Assembly: GCF_001714725.1 (NCBI RefSeq) | Contig: NZ_CP016447.1 | Span: forward strand, 2,557,001-2,621,000 | Reading direction: 5' to 3' | DNA: 64,000 nucleotides | DNA from: Acidovorax sp. RAC01 | Lineage (GTDB): Bacteria > Pseudomonadota > Gammaproteobacteria > Burkholderiales > Burkholderiaceae_C | Part shown: in pieces, positions 48,646-57,144 of the stretch | Layout of the letters: each line of letters opens with the position of its first letter | Position numbering within the stretch: the first letter of the stretch is position 1 | Made by a program: the position numbers and the translations under genes | The notes under the pieces: generated by a model | Databases searched by the model: none | What the model was told of the DNA's origin: nothing | What the model saw: the letters and a program-made list of their open reading frames with translations, nothing else

Positions 48646-49833
48646 TTACTTGGACAGCAGCCGCATGGTTTCTTCCAGCCCCTTGAGCGAGAGCGGGAAC
48701 ATGCGGTTGCCGGTGAGCTGCTGGATGATGCTGATGCTCTGGCGGTACTGCCACACGCCCTGGGGCTCGGGGTTGATCCACGCAAACTTGGGGAAGGCGT
48801 GGGTCAGGCGCTGGATCCACTCGGCACCCGGCTCTTCGTTGTTGTATTCCACGCTGCCGCCGGGCTGCAGGATCTCGTACGGGCTCATGGTCGCGTCGCC
48901 CACAAAGATCAGCTTGTAGTCCTTGTTGTACTTGCGGATGATGTCCCAGGTCGGGAACTTCTCGGCAAAGCGGCGGCGGTTGTTCTTCCACATGAAGTCG
49001 TACACGCAGTTGTGGAAGTAGTAGAACTCCAGGTGCTTGAACTCCGTCTTGACCGCACTGAACAGCTCTTCCACGCGCTGGATGTGCTCGTCCATCGTGC
49101 CGCCCACGTCCATCAGCAGCAGCACCTTCACGTTGTTGTGCCGCTCGGGCACCATCTTGATGTCCAGATAGCCCGCGTTGGCCGCGGTGCTGCGGATGGT
49201 GTCGGGCAGATCAAGCTCCAGCTCGTGCCCCTCGCGCGCAAACTTGCGCAGACGGCGCAGCGCCACCTTGATGTTGCGGGTGCCCAGCTCCTGCTGGTCG
49301 TCGTAGTCCTTGTAGGCGCGCTGCTCCCACACCTTCACGGCGCTCTTGTTCTTGCCCGCGCCGCCAATGCGCACGCCCTGCGGGTTGTAGCCGCCGTGGC
49401 CGAACGGGCTGGTGCCGCCGGTGCCGATCCACTTGTTGCCACCCTCGTGGCGTTCCTTTTGTTCTTCGAGGCGCTTCTTGAGCGTCTCCATCAGTTCGTC
49501 CCAGCCCATCTTCTCGATGGCGGCCTTTTGCTCGGGCGTGAGTTCGTTCTCCAGAATCTTGCGCAGCCAGTCGGCCGGGACTTCCTTGGTGAAGTCGGCC
49601 ACCATCTCCACGCCCTTGAAGTACGCACCGAAGGCCCGGTCGAACTTGTCGTAGTGCTTCTCGTCCTTGACGAGGGTCAGGCGCGAGAGGTTGTAGAAAT
49701 CGTCCAGCGCCCATGCGTCGTCTGACTTGGGACCCACCACCCCGGCCTGCAGGGCTTCCAGCAGGGTGAGGTATTCCTTCACGGACACCGGCAGTTTGGC
49801 CGCGCGCAGGGTGTAGAAGAAGTCAATCAGCAT
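48646..49833 (-). CDS. vWA-domain protein, CoxE-like
   Basis: A 395-residue protein of the CoxE/VWA-containing group. The N-terminal half is helical and charged, with a Gly-rich loop (GGTSPFGHGGYNPQGVRIGG). The C-terminal half is a vWA fold with the metal site written DVGGTMDE rather than the standard DxSxS. Members act with MoxR ATPases as chaperone pairs that load metal or assemble enzymes. No target enzyme is encoded nearby. Its ribosome-binding GGAGG, 8 bases before the ATG, lies inside a copy of the intergenic repeat. It is last in a four-gene run with the MoxR gene. Confidence 0.9.
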   Translation of the reverse strand: MLIDFFYTLRAAKLPVSVKEYLTLLEALQAGVVGPKSDDAWALDDFYNLSRLTLVKDEKHYDKFDRAFGAYFKGVEMVADFTKEVPADWLRKILENELTPEQKAAIEKMGWDELMETLKKRLEEQKERHEGGNKWIGTGGTSPFGHGGYNPQGVRIGGAGKNKSAVKVWEQRAYKDYDDQQELGTRNIKVALRRLRKFAREGHELELDLPDTIRSTAANAGYLDIKMVPERHNNVKVLLLMDVGGTMDEHIQRVEELFSAVKTEFKHLEFYYFHNCVYDFMWKNNRRRFAEKFPTWDIIRKYNKDYKLIFVGDATMSPYEILQPGGSVEYNNEEPGAEWIQRLTHAFPKFAWINPEPQGVWQYRQSISIIQQLTGNRMFPLSLKGLEETMRLLSK

Positions 49834-49893
49834 GTTTTTGGCCTCCAGCGCACGTAGCTATTGCGCTCGCTGCTCTAAAAGATATAGCAATTG
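49834..49893 (+). repeat. Intergenic repeat family, copy 7 (between vWA and acetyltransferase genes)
   Basis: Reads TTTTTGGCCTCCAGCGCACG, then TAGCTATTGCGC, then AAAAGATATAGCAATTGC. It begins right at the vWA start codon and continues into the acetyltransferase gene, whose last residues (YLLEQRAQ) it encodes. It also supplies the ribosome-binding site of the vWA gene. Confidence 0.7.
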
Positions 49894-50454
49894 CGCCCGG
49901 GCTTCGGGCCACTCGCCCGATCGCATGCTGTACATCACGGTATCGCGGATGGTGCCGTCGCGGCGCAGCGCGTGGCCGCGGATCACGCCGTCCTTCTTCG
50001 CGCCCAGGCGCTCGATGGCGCGTTGCGAGGCAAAGTTGAAGTTGTCGGTGCGCCAGCCCACCACGTGGCACCCCAGCGTGTCGAAGGCATGGCCCATCAT
50101 CAGGAGCTTGGCGGTGGTGTTGACGTGGGTGCGCTGCACGCTCTGGCGGTACCAGGTGTAGCCAATTTCCACCCGCTTCACGGCGGGCAGGATGTCGTGG
50201 TAGCTGGTGGTGCCCAGCACGGTGCCGGTTGCGTCATCCACCACCGCAAAGGCGAAGCGGTTGCCGTCTTCGCGCATCTTCAGTGCGGATTCGATGTAGG
50301 CGCGGGTGTCCTGCGGTTCGGGCACCGAGGTGATGCGCAGCTTCCACAGCTGGCCATCGGCGGCAGCTGTGCGCAGCCCCTCTTCATGCGAAAGCGCCAG
50401 CGGCTCCAGCCGCACGCCGCGCTCGCACAGGGTCACGGGGTCCACAAACGCCAT
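49858..50454 (-). CDS. GNAT-family N-acetyltransferase (RimJ/RimL type)
   Basis: A 198-residue acetyltransferase. The core from VRLEPLALSHEEGL to VEIGYTWYRQSVQRTHVNTT is the RimJ/RimL-like fold, and the acetyl-CoA loop region follows. FNFASQRAIERLGAKKDGVIRG is the usual substrate-side helix-strand. Substrates of this branch include protein N-termini and small amines; none can be named here. The last 12-14 residues come from a repeat element. It lies 5 bases from the small membrane protein gene. Confidence 0.87.
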   Translation of the reverse strand: MAFVDPVTLCERGVRLEPLALSHEEGLRTAAADGQLWKLRITSVPEPQDTRAYIESALKMREDGNRFAFAVVDDATGTVLGTTSYHDILPAVKRVEIGYTWYRQSVQRTHVNTTAKLLMMGHAFDTLGCHVVGWRTDNFNFASQRAIERLGAKKDGVIRGHALRRDGTIRDTVMYSMRSGEWPEARAQLLYLLEQRAQ

Positions 50455-50459
50455 CGCGC

Positions 50460-50699
50460 CTACTCCTTGCGGCTGGCCTTGGCCTGGCTGGACTGCCAGC
50501 GCTTGGACAAATGCAGACCCAGCCCGCCGCCCAGGCCTACCAGGGCAATCCCGAGCAGGCTGCCCGCGCCGTAGCCGTCTGCGAAGATGTCCAGGCCCAG
50601 CATCTGCCCGATCCAGTAGCCCAGCAGAGCGCCGCCCACAAAACCCACCGCATCGGCAATGCCGCTGGCCAGCAGTTTCCCGGTGTCGTTGTCGCTCAC
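50460..50699 (-). CDS. Small Gly-rich membrane protein, function unknown
   Basis: A 79-residue protein with two hydrophobic, glycine-rich helices (VGFVGGALLGYWIGQMLGL and LLGIALVGLGGGLGLHL) and a basic C-terminus. It starts with GTG immediately after the MoxR stop codon; a GAGGA box within the MoxR end supports this. The pattern resembles AtpZ-like or glycine-zipper small proteins, but I cannot place it in a family. Its tight packing with the MoxR gene suggests a shared role. Confidence 0.72.
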   Translation of the reverse strand: MSDNDTGKLLASGIADAVGFVGGALLGYWIGQMLGLDIFADGYGAGSLLGIALVGLGGGLGLHLSKRWQSSQAKASRKE

Positions 50700-51554
50700 T
50701 TAGCGGTTCCTCTGGTTCATGAAGACCAGCTTTTCAAACAGGCTCACGTCCTGTTCGTTCTTGAGCAGCGCGCCCACCAGCGGCGGCACCGACACCTTGT
50801 TGTCGGCGCTTTGCAGTGCGGCCAGCGGGATATCTTCGGCCACCAGCAGCTTGAGCCAGTCGATCAGTTCGCTGGTCGAAGGCTTCTTCTTCAGGCCCGG
50901 CAGGTTGCGCACGTCGTAGAACGTCTTCATCGCCACGGTGAGCAGTTCGCTCTTGAGCGTGGGGAAGTGCACGTTGACGATCTGGCGCATCGTGTCGGCT
51001 TCGGGGAACTTGATGAAATGAAAGAAGCAGCGGCGCAGGAATGCGTCGGGCAGTTCCTTTTCATTGTTCGAGGTGATGAACACCAGCGGGCGGTGCTTGG
51101 CCTTGATGAGTTCGCGCGTTTCGTAGCAGTAGAACTCCATGCGGTCGATCTCGCGCAGCAGGTCGTTCGGGAACTCGATGTCGGCCTTGTCGATCTCGTC
51201 GATCAGCAGCGCCACGGGCTCGTCGGCGGTGAAGGCCTGCCACAGCACGCCCTGGATGATGTAGTTGCGGATGTTCTTGACGCGCTCTGCGCTGTCGCCA
51301 TCGTTGAGCTGGCTGTCGCGCAGGCGGCTCACGGCGTCATATTCATACAGGCCCTGCTGCGCCTTGGTGGTGGACTTGATGTGCCACTGCAGCAGCGGCA
51401 TGTTCAGCGACTGGGCCACTTCCTCGGCCAGCATGGTCTTGCCGGTGCCTGGCTCGCCCTTGATCAGCAGCGGGCGCTGCAGCGTGATGGCCGCGTTCAC
51501 GGCAAGCATCAGGTCCTGTGTGGCGACGTAGTTCTCGGAGCCTTGGAATTTCAT
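50700..51554 (-). CDS. MoxR-family AAA+ ATPase
   Basis: A 284-residue AAA+ ATPase. Walker A is GEPGTGKT at residues 33-40, Walker B is VALLIDEIDKAD, and sensor 1 and the arginine finger lie in FITSNNEKELPDAFLRRCFF. MoxR ATPases partner with vWA proteins to mature or remodel metalloenzymes and envelope proteins. This one heads a four-gene run ending in a CoxE-like vWA gene. It is divergent from a dihaem cytochrome c gene. Confidence 0.93.
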   Translation of the reverse strand: MKFQGSENYVATQDLMLAVNAAITLQRPLLIKGEPGTGKTMLAEEVAQSLNMPLLQWHIKSTTKAQQGLYEYDAVSRLRDSQLNDGDSAERVKNIRNYIIQGVLWQAFTADEPVALLIDEIDKADIEFPNDLLREIDRMEFYCYETRELIKAKHRPLVFITSNNEKELPDAFLRRCFFHFIKFPEADTMRQIVNVHFPTLKSELLTVAMKTFYDVRNLPGLKKKPSTSELIDWLKLLVAEDIPLAALQSADNKVSVPPLVGALLKNEQDVSLFEKLVFMNQRNR

Positions 51555-51588
51555 GGGAGCGGATCACCGAAATAGTTGATGAATGGGC

Positions 51589-51609
51589 TTGACAGGCGCT
51601 GGCTATAAT
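51589..51609 (+). promoter_or_regulatory. Promoter region of the dihaem cytochrome gene
   Basis: A perfect TATAAT (51604-51609) lies 52 bases before the cytochrome ATG. A perfect TTGACA (51589-51594) precedes it by only nine bases, too close to act as its -35. They may be parts of different promoters or coincidental. Confidence 0.45.
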
Positions 51610-51661
51610 CGACGGCTGATCAGAGCCCAGAGCTGAACTTCCACGAGATTGTGCGCGCAAA

Positions 51662-52327
51662 ATGAACAAAACGCTGACCACGCTATTCGCCCTGGCTGTC
51701 GCTTCCGTGACCGCTTTCTCCCATGCCCAGGAAGCCAAAGGCGACGTGGAAGCGGGCAAGCAAAAGATCGCCATGTGCATCGGCTGCCACGGCATTCCGG
51801 GCTATCAGGCGAGCTTCCCGGAAGTGCACCGGGTGCCCATGATCTCGGGCCAGAACGCCAAGTACATCGCGGCGGCGCTGGTGGCTTACCAGAAGGGCGA
51901 GCGCAAGCACCCCACGATGCGCGGTATTGCCACATCGCTCAGCGAGCAAGACATTGCTGATATGGCCGCCTACTACGAGCAGCACGGCAAGAAGGGCGCT
52001 GACCTGCCCGCCAAGCCTTCGCGCGAACCCAGCGTGCAGGTGGCCGAATTGCTCAAGAAGGGCGCTTGCGTTTCCTGCCACGGCGACAACTTCGCCAAGC
52101 CCATCGATCCTTCGTATCCCAAGATCGCCGGCCAGCATTCCGACTACCTGTTCGTGGCCCTGAAGGCCTACAAGGCTGACGCGCGCAACCCCAACCTGGG
52201 CCGCAGCAACGCCATCATGGGTGGCATTTCCAAGCAGTTCACCAACGCCGAGCTCAAAGCGCTGGCCAACTACATCGGCTCGATCGATGGCGACCTTCAG
52301 GTTGTGCCCCAGTCGCGCTTTCGCTGA
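51662..52327 (+). CDS. Dihaem c-type cytochrome (cytochrome c4-like)
   Basis: A 221-residue secreted protein with a signal peptide ending at AQEAKG and two similar haem domains. Haem sites are CIGCH (residues 39-43) and CVSCH (136-140). Met ligands are likely in THMRGIA-type and IMGGISKQF segments later in each domain. The two halves suggest a duplication, as in cytochrome c4, which carries electrons to terminal oxidases. It ends in a strong terminator and is a one-gene unit. Confidence 0.9.
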   Translation: MNKTLTTLFALAVASVTAFSHAQEAKGDVEAGKQKIAMCIGCHGIPGYQASFPEVHRVPMISGQNAKYIAAALVAYQKGERKHPTMRGIATSLSEQDIADMAAYYEQHGKKGADLPAKPSREPSVQVAELLKKGACVSCHGDNFAKPIDPSYPKIAGQHSDYLFVALKAYKADARNPNLGRSNAIMGGISKQFTNAELKALANYIGSIDGDLQVVPQSRFR

Positions 52328-52361
52328 CCTGCCCCACACCGGTCACTGCTGACCGGCCTGC

Positions 52362-52394
52362 AAAGCCCGCCCCGTGCGGGCTTTGTTGTTTCCG
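52362..52394 (+). terminator. Rho-independent terminator after the dihaem cytochrome gene
   Basis: AAAGCCCGC pairs with GCGGGCTTT around a five-base loop, followed by GTTGTTT. It sits about 35 bases after the stop codon. Confidence 0.88.
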
Positions 52395-52450
52395 GGCGCG
52401 CTGAAAGCGAGCAGGTCCTGCCTTAGGCCGCAAACCGGAGCCGTCGGCAA

Positions 52451-53842
52451 TCAGGGTTTCCGTGCCGCCGCGTTTTCAGGCGCATCCAGCCACGGCGAAA
52501 CCAGTGCCTGCACCGGCACCTGGGCACCCAGCCGTGCGGCCAGCAGGTACAGGCCGCCCAGCTTGCGGTGCAGAAAGATCGCATCGACCGGGGGCGTGTG
52601 CCAGAAGTCGCGCTCCATGCTCAGGGCCATGCCTGCATCGCGGATGCGGGCGGCCAGGTCTGAAGTGCCGAAATCGTACAGCTCCGGCGCACGCAGCGGC
52701 TCGCAGGCGGTGAGGAACAGGTCCACCACGGCCTCGCGCTGCGTGGGCACGATGGCAGCGCCGAAGTAGCCGATGGCCTCGGCCGCGGCGGCAACGCCCG
52801 CACGGTCGCCATCGCGCGCCGCGCGCATCAGCTGCCGGTAGCCGCGCACGATGTCCGGGCCGTAGGCGCGCGTGGCGCCAAAGTCCAGCAGCACGATGCG
52901 GCCGTCGGCCTGCACCCGGAAGTTGGCGAGGTTGGGGTCGGTCTGCACCCAGCCAAACTCGAACAGCTCGCGAAACAGCAGGCGCATGAGTTCGGTGGCG
53001 GCCGCATTGCGGCGCGCGGCGGGTGCATGCACCAGTGATTCCACGGGTTCCCCGGCGACGAAGTCCATGGCGAGTACGGTGGGCGCGCAGAAGCGGGCGT
53101 CGGTGCGCGGCAGCACAAAGGCCGTGTCGCCCTCCAGCAGCGTGCCGAAGCGCTCCAGGCACGCGGCTTCGCGCACGTAGTCGGCTTCTTCGTGCAGCTG
53201 GCGGCGGGCCTCGGCCAGCAGCGGTGCCATGTCCAGCCCGCGGGGCAGCAGGCCCGACACGCGCAGCAGCATGGCGACGTTGTCCACATCGCTGTCAATG
53301 CTCTGCGCAATGCCGGGGTACTGGATCTTGATGGCCAGCTCGCGGCCGTCCCTGGTGCGCGCACGGTGCACCTGGCCGATGGAGGCTGCTGCAATCGGCG
53401 TGAAGCCAAACTGCGCAAAGCCCTGGTCCCAGCCCGCGCCCCAGGCAGCGGTCAGCACGTCATCCACCTGGCCCAGCGGCATCGGGCGGGCATCGGCGCG
53501 CAGGCGCGAAAGAATGTCCGTCAGCTCGGGCGGCAGCAGGTCGCCTGCGTCCATTGACAGCAACTGGCCGACCTTCATGGCGGCACCGCGCAATTGCGCG
53601 AGCTGGTCGGCCACGCGGCGCGCGTTGGCGGGCGTGAGCAGCAGGTCGCGCACGCTGGGCCGCTCGCCCTGGGACCAGCGCCGCACGCCTTCGGCCACCA
53701 TGCCCGATGCCAGCCCGGTGGCCAGGCCACCCATGCGCGCTAGCCGCCCGATGCGCCCCTGCGGAACGGCAGAAGTGGTTTGCCCGGGGCTGGCGTCGTA
53801 GGCGTCTGCAGCAGCGGGGGAGGGGGGCGACGGCGCAGCCAT
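52451..53842 (-). CDS. ABC1/UbiB-family atypical kinase-like protein
   Basis: A 463-residue protein of the ABC1 (UbiB/ADCK) family. The KxGQ motif is AAMKVGQLLSMD with Lys90; the Ala-rich loop is IAAASIGQVHRAR, and the catalytic region includes FGWVQTDPNLANFRVQ and LLDFGATRAYG. These are atypical kinases or ATPases required for coenzyme Q homeostasis in other organisms. No membrane segments of the UbiB type appear at the C-terminus, so it resembles the soluble AarF-like group. It overlaps the region of the DUF3429 gene closely, with 8 bases between them. Confidence 0.88.
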   Translation of the reverse strand: MAAPSPPSPAAADAYDASPGQTTSAVPQGRIGRLARMGGLATGLASGMVAEGVRRWSQGERPSVRDLLLTPANARRVADQLAQLRGAAMKVGQLLSMDAGDLLPPELTDILSRLRADARPMPLGQVDDVLTAAWGAGWDQGFAQFGFTPIAAASIGQVHRARTRDGRELAIKIQYPGIAQSIDSDVDNVAMLLRVSGLLPRGLDMAPLLAEARRQLHEEADYVREAACLERFGTLLEGDTAFVLPRTDARFCAPTVLAMDFVAGEPVESLVHAPAARRNAAATELMRLLFRELFEFGWVQTDPNLANFRVQADGRIVLLDFGATRAYGPDIVRGYRQLMRAARDGDRAGVAAAAEAIGYFGAAIVPTQREAVVDLFLTACEPLRAPELYDFGTSDLAARIRDAGMALSMERDFWHTPPVDAIFLHRKLGGLYLLAARLGAQVPVQALVSPWLDAPENAAARKP

Positions 53843-53850
53843 GGTGTTCT

Positions 53851-54312
53851 TCAGCGCGTGCTGGCCCAGGCGCCCAGCGCCAGGCAGGTGCAGGCCACGC
53901 TGGTGAGCTGCACGCGCAGGCGCAGGTACCACGGCGCCAGCATGGCAATGCGTTGGAGGCGGAAATCCTGCGCGAGGTGCGCAGCGAATCCGGCGATGAG
54001 CAGGGCGGCACCAGCCGCAGGCGGCACCAGCAGGGCAGGCCAGGCCAGCAGCGACGGCACCACGCTCCAGGCAAAGCTGGCGTGCCGCTGGCGCAGCGTG
54101 AGGTCGGGCAGCGTCATGGCAAAGCCCCAGTGCAGGGCGCCCACAAAGCTCAGGATCACGGCGCCGTAGCCGATGAGCGCGGGCACCCACCAGGTGCTGC
54201 GCAGTGCGGGCCACGCCAGGCACGCGGTGGCCAGGGCCAGAAACGGAATGAGGCCGCCGTAGCCAAGCCAGGTGACCGAGACAGGGCGCTGGACGGGAAT
54301 CGTGACGGGCAT
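53851..54312 (-). CDS. DUF3429 family inner-membrane protein
   Basis: A 153-residue protein with about five hydrophobic segments. GYGAVILSFVGALHWGFAM and LRQRHASFAWSVVPSLLAW are characteristic of DUF3429. No function is known. It is upstream of the ABC1 gene on the same strand with 8 bases between, so the two are probably co-transcribed. Confidence 0.8.
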   Translation of the reverse strand: MPVTIPVQRPVSVTWLGYGGLIPFLALATACLAWPALRSTWWVPALIGYGAVILSFVGALHWGFAMTLPDLTLRQRHASFAWSVVPSLLAWPALLVPPAAGAALLIAGFAAHLAQDFRLQRIAMLAPWYLRLRVQLTSVACTCLALGAWASTR

Positions 54313-54468
54313 GGTGGGGTCGTGAAAGCCGGACTGCCTGCATTGTGCAAACAATGCGCGCCGCACGCCGGGGCACGGCCACAAGACCTTCAGGGGCGGG
54401 AGGGTGCGCGTACCCGTGTCACGCGTCTGCAGCACGGGCCGGCTGCGGTGGCTCGGGCCCTCAGGCTT

Positions 54469-54903
54469 TCAATCGCGCGTGGCGCGCCGCTGCACGGCGG
54501 CCACGTAGGCATCGCCGTCGGGCGGGCGGCCCGAGCGCTGGCTGTCCCACAGCATCTGGCCCAGGCATTCCATGGCGGCGTGGTGGGCGTCGTGCAGCGA
54601 ATCGAGCCGCTTGGCCAGCAGCTCCACCGCCTGGCGGATGCCGCGGGGCTGGTCGATGCTGCACTGCTCGCTGATCGACAGGTGCATCGACAGGTGCAAA
54701 AACGGGTTGGTCTGCGCGGGCGTTTCGCCGTAGTTGCGCGCCACGGCAGCGTCGCTGTCGGCCAGGTCGGGGTGGTATTCGGGGTGCTCGGCAATCCACA
54801 GGCTGGCCAGCGTCTCGATGGCCTCCATGGGGGCGCCGCTTTGCGATTTGGCGTGCACACCGCACATGAAGCGGCGCACGTCGGCTTGCGAGGGATTGAA
54901 CAT
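54469..54903 (-). CDS. DUF1841 family protein
   Basis: A 144-residue soluble protein. MFNPSQADVRRFMCGV and the His-rich NPFLHLSMHLSISEQCSIDQ are the DUF1841 signatures. No function is established. The start MFNPS was chosen because it agrees with the family; the frame continues upstream but is not conserved-looking. It lies about 156 bases from DUF3429 on the same strand. Confidence 0.82.
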   Translation of the reverse strand: MFNPSQADVRRFMCGVHAKSQSGAPMEAIETLASLWIAEHPEYHPDLADSDAAVARNYGETPAQTNPFLHLSMHLSISEQCSIDQPRGIRQAVELLAKRLDSLHDAHHAAMECLGQMLWDSQRSGRPPDGDAYVAAVQRRATRD

Positions 54904-55099
54904 GGGCGCAGAGCGTAGCACGCAGGGTGAATGCCGTTGCGCCACGCGGCGGGCCGACCGTGGGCAGGGCCGCCACGTGCGGTCGGCGCTGCGTCCTACG
55001 CGTGTGTGGCGCGCGGGCACCTACATTGGGCGAGCGCAAAGACCGGAAGCCGGGTCCGCTTTGCCCCAACCATCCAACCCGGCAACGGGAGGAAATTTC

Positions 55100-55321
55100 A
55101 TGAATGCAATGCGAATCGTCGGTGTGCTTTTGTTGATGCTGGGCCTGGCCGGGTTTTTGACCGGGGGCTTCAGCTTCACCAAGGACACCACGCAGGCCAA
55201 GCTCGGGCCGCTGGAGCTCACGGTCAAGGAAAAGGAATCGGTCAATATTCCGGAGTGGCTGAGCCTGGGCGCCATGGTGCTGGGTGGCGCTGCGCTGGTA
55301 TTGGGGTTCCGTCGCAAGTGA
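55100..55321 (+). CDS. DUF3185 family small membrane protein
   Basis: A 73-residue protein with two hydrophobic helices (about residues 5-24 and 52-69) and a polar middle (FTKDTTQAKLGPLELTVKEK). This is the DUF3185 pattern. The ATG has a GGGAGGAAA box upstream. Function is unknown; it may be a membrane-stress or envelope protein. It is an isolated gene on the opposite strand to its neighbours. Confidence 0.82.
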   Translation: MNAMRIVGVLLLMLGLAGFLTGGFSFTKDTTQAKLGPLELTVKEKESVNIPEWLSLGAMVLGGAALVLGFRRK

Positions 55322-55485
55322 CATTGGTGACCCGTTGCAGTGCCGTACAGCGGGCTGCCTGGCAGGCAGACCCTTGACTGCGCGAAGCCACCGCGGGGGT
55401 GGCGCCGGTGCTGCACTCCGACCGCAAGGTGCCCTACGCCGTCGCGGTGGTGGCCAAGGGAGGTTGGCGGCAATGCGCCCGCTCC

Positions 55486-56286
55486 TCACCCCCGGGGCGT
55501 TCCCATCATTCTGGAAATTGTTTTGGCCGCGCGCAGCAGCGCCGGCAGCAGGCTTTCCTGCATCACCGCGGCGCTGGTGCGGTTGGCCTGCCCGCTGATG
55601 TTCAGCGCGGCCACCGTCTGCCCCGAGCGGTTGGTGAGCGGCGCAGCGATCGAGATCAGCCCCTCTTCCAGCTCCTGATTCACCAGGCACCAGCCTTGCT
55701 GGCGCGCCTGGCGGATCTGGGCGATCAGCGCGTCCACATCGGTGGTGGTGTGTTCGGTAAACCGCTCCATGGGGTGGTGTTGCAGCCGCTCGCGCAGGGC
55801 GTCATCGGGCAGCCCTGCCAGCAGCATGCGGCCCATGGATGTCCAGCACGCGGGCAGACGCGAGCCCACGCCCAGGCTGGTGCGCATGATCTTGTGCGTG
55901 GGCACGCGCAGCACGTAGACGATGTCCAGCCCGTCGAGCACGGCGGCCGAGGACGACTCGCGCACTTCCTCCACCAGGTCTTCCATCACCGGCTCGGCCA
56001 GGTTCCAGATCGGCAGGGACGACAGGTAGGCAAACCCCAGGTCCAGGATGCGCGGCGTCAGGCGGAACAGCCGGCCATCACTCTCCACATAGCCCAGCGT
56101 CTGCAGCGTCAGCAGGATGCGGCGCGCGCCTGCGCGGGTCAGGCCGGTCTGGGCGGCCACGTCGCTCAGCGTCTGCTGCGGCGTGCTGGCGCTGAACGAG
56201 CGGATCACTTCCAGCCCGCGCGCGAACGATTGCACGTAGCTATCGCCGGGCTTGGGGTCTTGCGTTTCGGGGGCTTGGGAATTCAT
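55486..56286 (-). CDS. IclR-family regulator of pcaIJF (PcaR-like)
   Basis: A 266-residue IclR regulator. The N-terminal winged helix includes VQSFARGLEVIRSF and TRAGARRILLTLQTLGYV. The effector domain has WTSMGRMLLAGL and GLISIAAPLTNRSGQTVAALNISG, typical of the PcaR/PcaU/PobR branch. These regulators sense beta-ketoadipate or protocatechuate. It is divergent from pcaIJF, with an inverted-repeat operator between them, so it is most likely their activator. Confidence 0.88.
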   Translation of the reverse strand: MNSQAPETQDPKPGDSYVQSFARGLEVIRSFSASTPQQTLSDVAAQTGLTRAGARRILLTLQTLGYVESDGRLFRLTPRILDLGFAYLSSLPIWNLAEPVMEDLVEEVRESSSAAVLDGLDIVYVLRVPTHKIMRTSLGVGSRLPACWTSMGRMLLAGLPDDALRERLQHHPMERFTEHTTTDVDALIAQIRQARQQGWCLVNQELEEGLISIAAPLTNRSGQTVAALNISGQANRTSAAVMQESLLPALLRAAKTISRMMGTPRG

Positions 56287-56311
56287 AAGTGGGCGACTAT
56301 AATTCTTTTAG

Positions 56312-56336
56312 CGAACAAATGTTCGTATTGCGAACA
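56312..56336. promoter_or_regulatory. PcaR-type operator between regulator and pcaIJF
   Basis: Three half-sites: CGAACA (56312-56317), TGTTCG (56320-56325) and CGAACA (56331-56336). The last two form a perfect palindrome TGTTCGTATTGCGAACA. This matches the three-repeat architecture of PcaR/PcaU operators. It lies about 26 bases from the regulator start and about 92 from the pcaI start. Confidence 0.7.
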
Positions 56337-56427
56337 CAATGATCGGTGCCTTTGCCGTTCAGTTTTCGCGGCGCGGCACTGGGCCGGGGGCTTTCGGTGC
56401 ATCACTTCTCGGAAAAGGCGGTTTTCG

Positions 56428-57144
56428 ATGATCAATAAATTGGCGGATTCGGTGGCGCAGGCCCTGGCGGGCGTGAAGGATGGTGCCACGGTCCTGATTG
56501 GCGGTTTTGGCACGGCGGGCATCCCCGGCGAACTGATTGACGGACTGATTGCCCAGGGCGCGCGCGACCTCACGGTGGTGAACAACAACGCGGGCAATGG
56601 CGACCAGGGTCTGGCCGCGCTGCTCAAGGCCGGGCAGGTGCGCAAGATCATCTGCAGCTTTCCGCGCCAGGCCGACAGCCATGTGTTTGACGCGCTGTAC
56701 CGCAGCGGCAAGCTGGAGCTGGAACTGGTGCCCCAGGGCAACCTGGCCGAGCGCCTGCGCGCTGCCGGGGCCGGCATCGGCGCCTTCTTCTGCCCCACGG
56801 GATATGGCACCGAGCTGGCGCTCAACCCGGACGGATCGCCCAAGGAAACGCGCGAGATCAACGGCAAGCACTACGTGCTGGAGCACCCCATCCACGGAGA
56901 CGTGGCGCTCATCAAGGCCGAGAAGGGTGACCGCTGGGGCAACCTCACCTACCGCATGTCGGCCCGCAACTTCGGCCCGGTGATGGCCACCGCTGCCAAG
57001 ACCACCATCGCCACCGTGCACGAGGTGGTGGAGCTGGGCGCACTGGACCCCGAAGCCATCGTCACGCCAGGCATCTACGTGAGCCAGGTGGTAAAGATCG
57101 ACCGCACGGCCACGCAGGCGGGTGGATTCAAAAAATCGGCATGA
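56428..57144 (+). CDS. pcaI: 3-oxoadipate CoA-transferase subunit A
   Basis: A 238-residue CoA-transferase alpha chain. The loop VLIGGFGTAGIPGELIDGL is the conserved CoA-binding region, and NNNAGNGDQGLAALL and GTELALNPDG fit PcaI/ScoA. With PcaJ it moves CoA from succinyl-CoA to beta-ketoadipate. A GGAAAAGG box lies 11 bases before the ATG. It overlaps pcaJ by four bases (ATGA). Succinyl-CoA:acetoacetate transferase is possible, but the neighbouring pcaF and PcaR-type regulator favour the beta-ketoadipate role. Confidence 0.93.
   Translation: MINKLADSVAQALAGVKDGATVLIGGFGTAGIPGELIDGLIAQGARDLTVVNNNAGNGDQGLAALLKAGQVRKIICSFPRQADSHVFDALYRSGKLELELVPQGNLAERLRAAGAGIGAFFCPTGYGTELALNPDGSPKETREINGKHYVLEHPIHGDVALIKAEKGDRWGNLTYRMSARNFGPVMATAAKTTIATVHEVVELGALDPEAIVTPGIYVSQVVKIDRTATQAGGFKKSA

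Noticed and set aside
51589..51609. Classical sigma-70 promoter TTGACA/TATAAT before the dihaem cytochrome
   Set aside because: The spacing is nine bases instead of about 17, so the two boxes cannot act together as one promoter; kept only as a candidate region.
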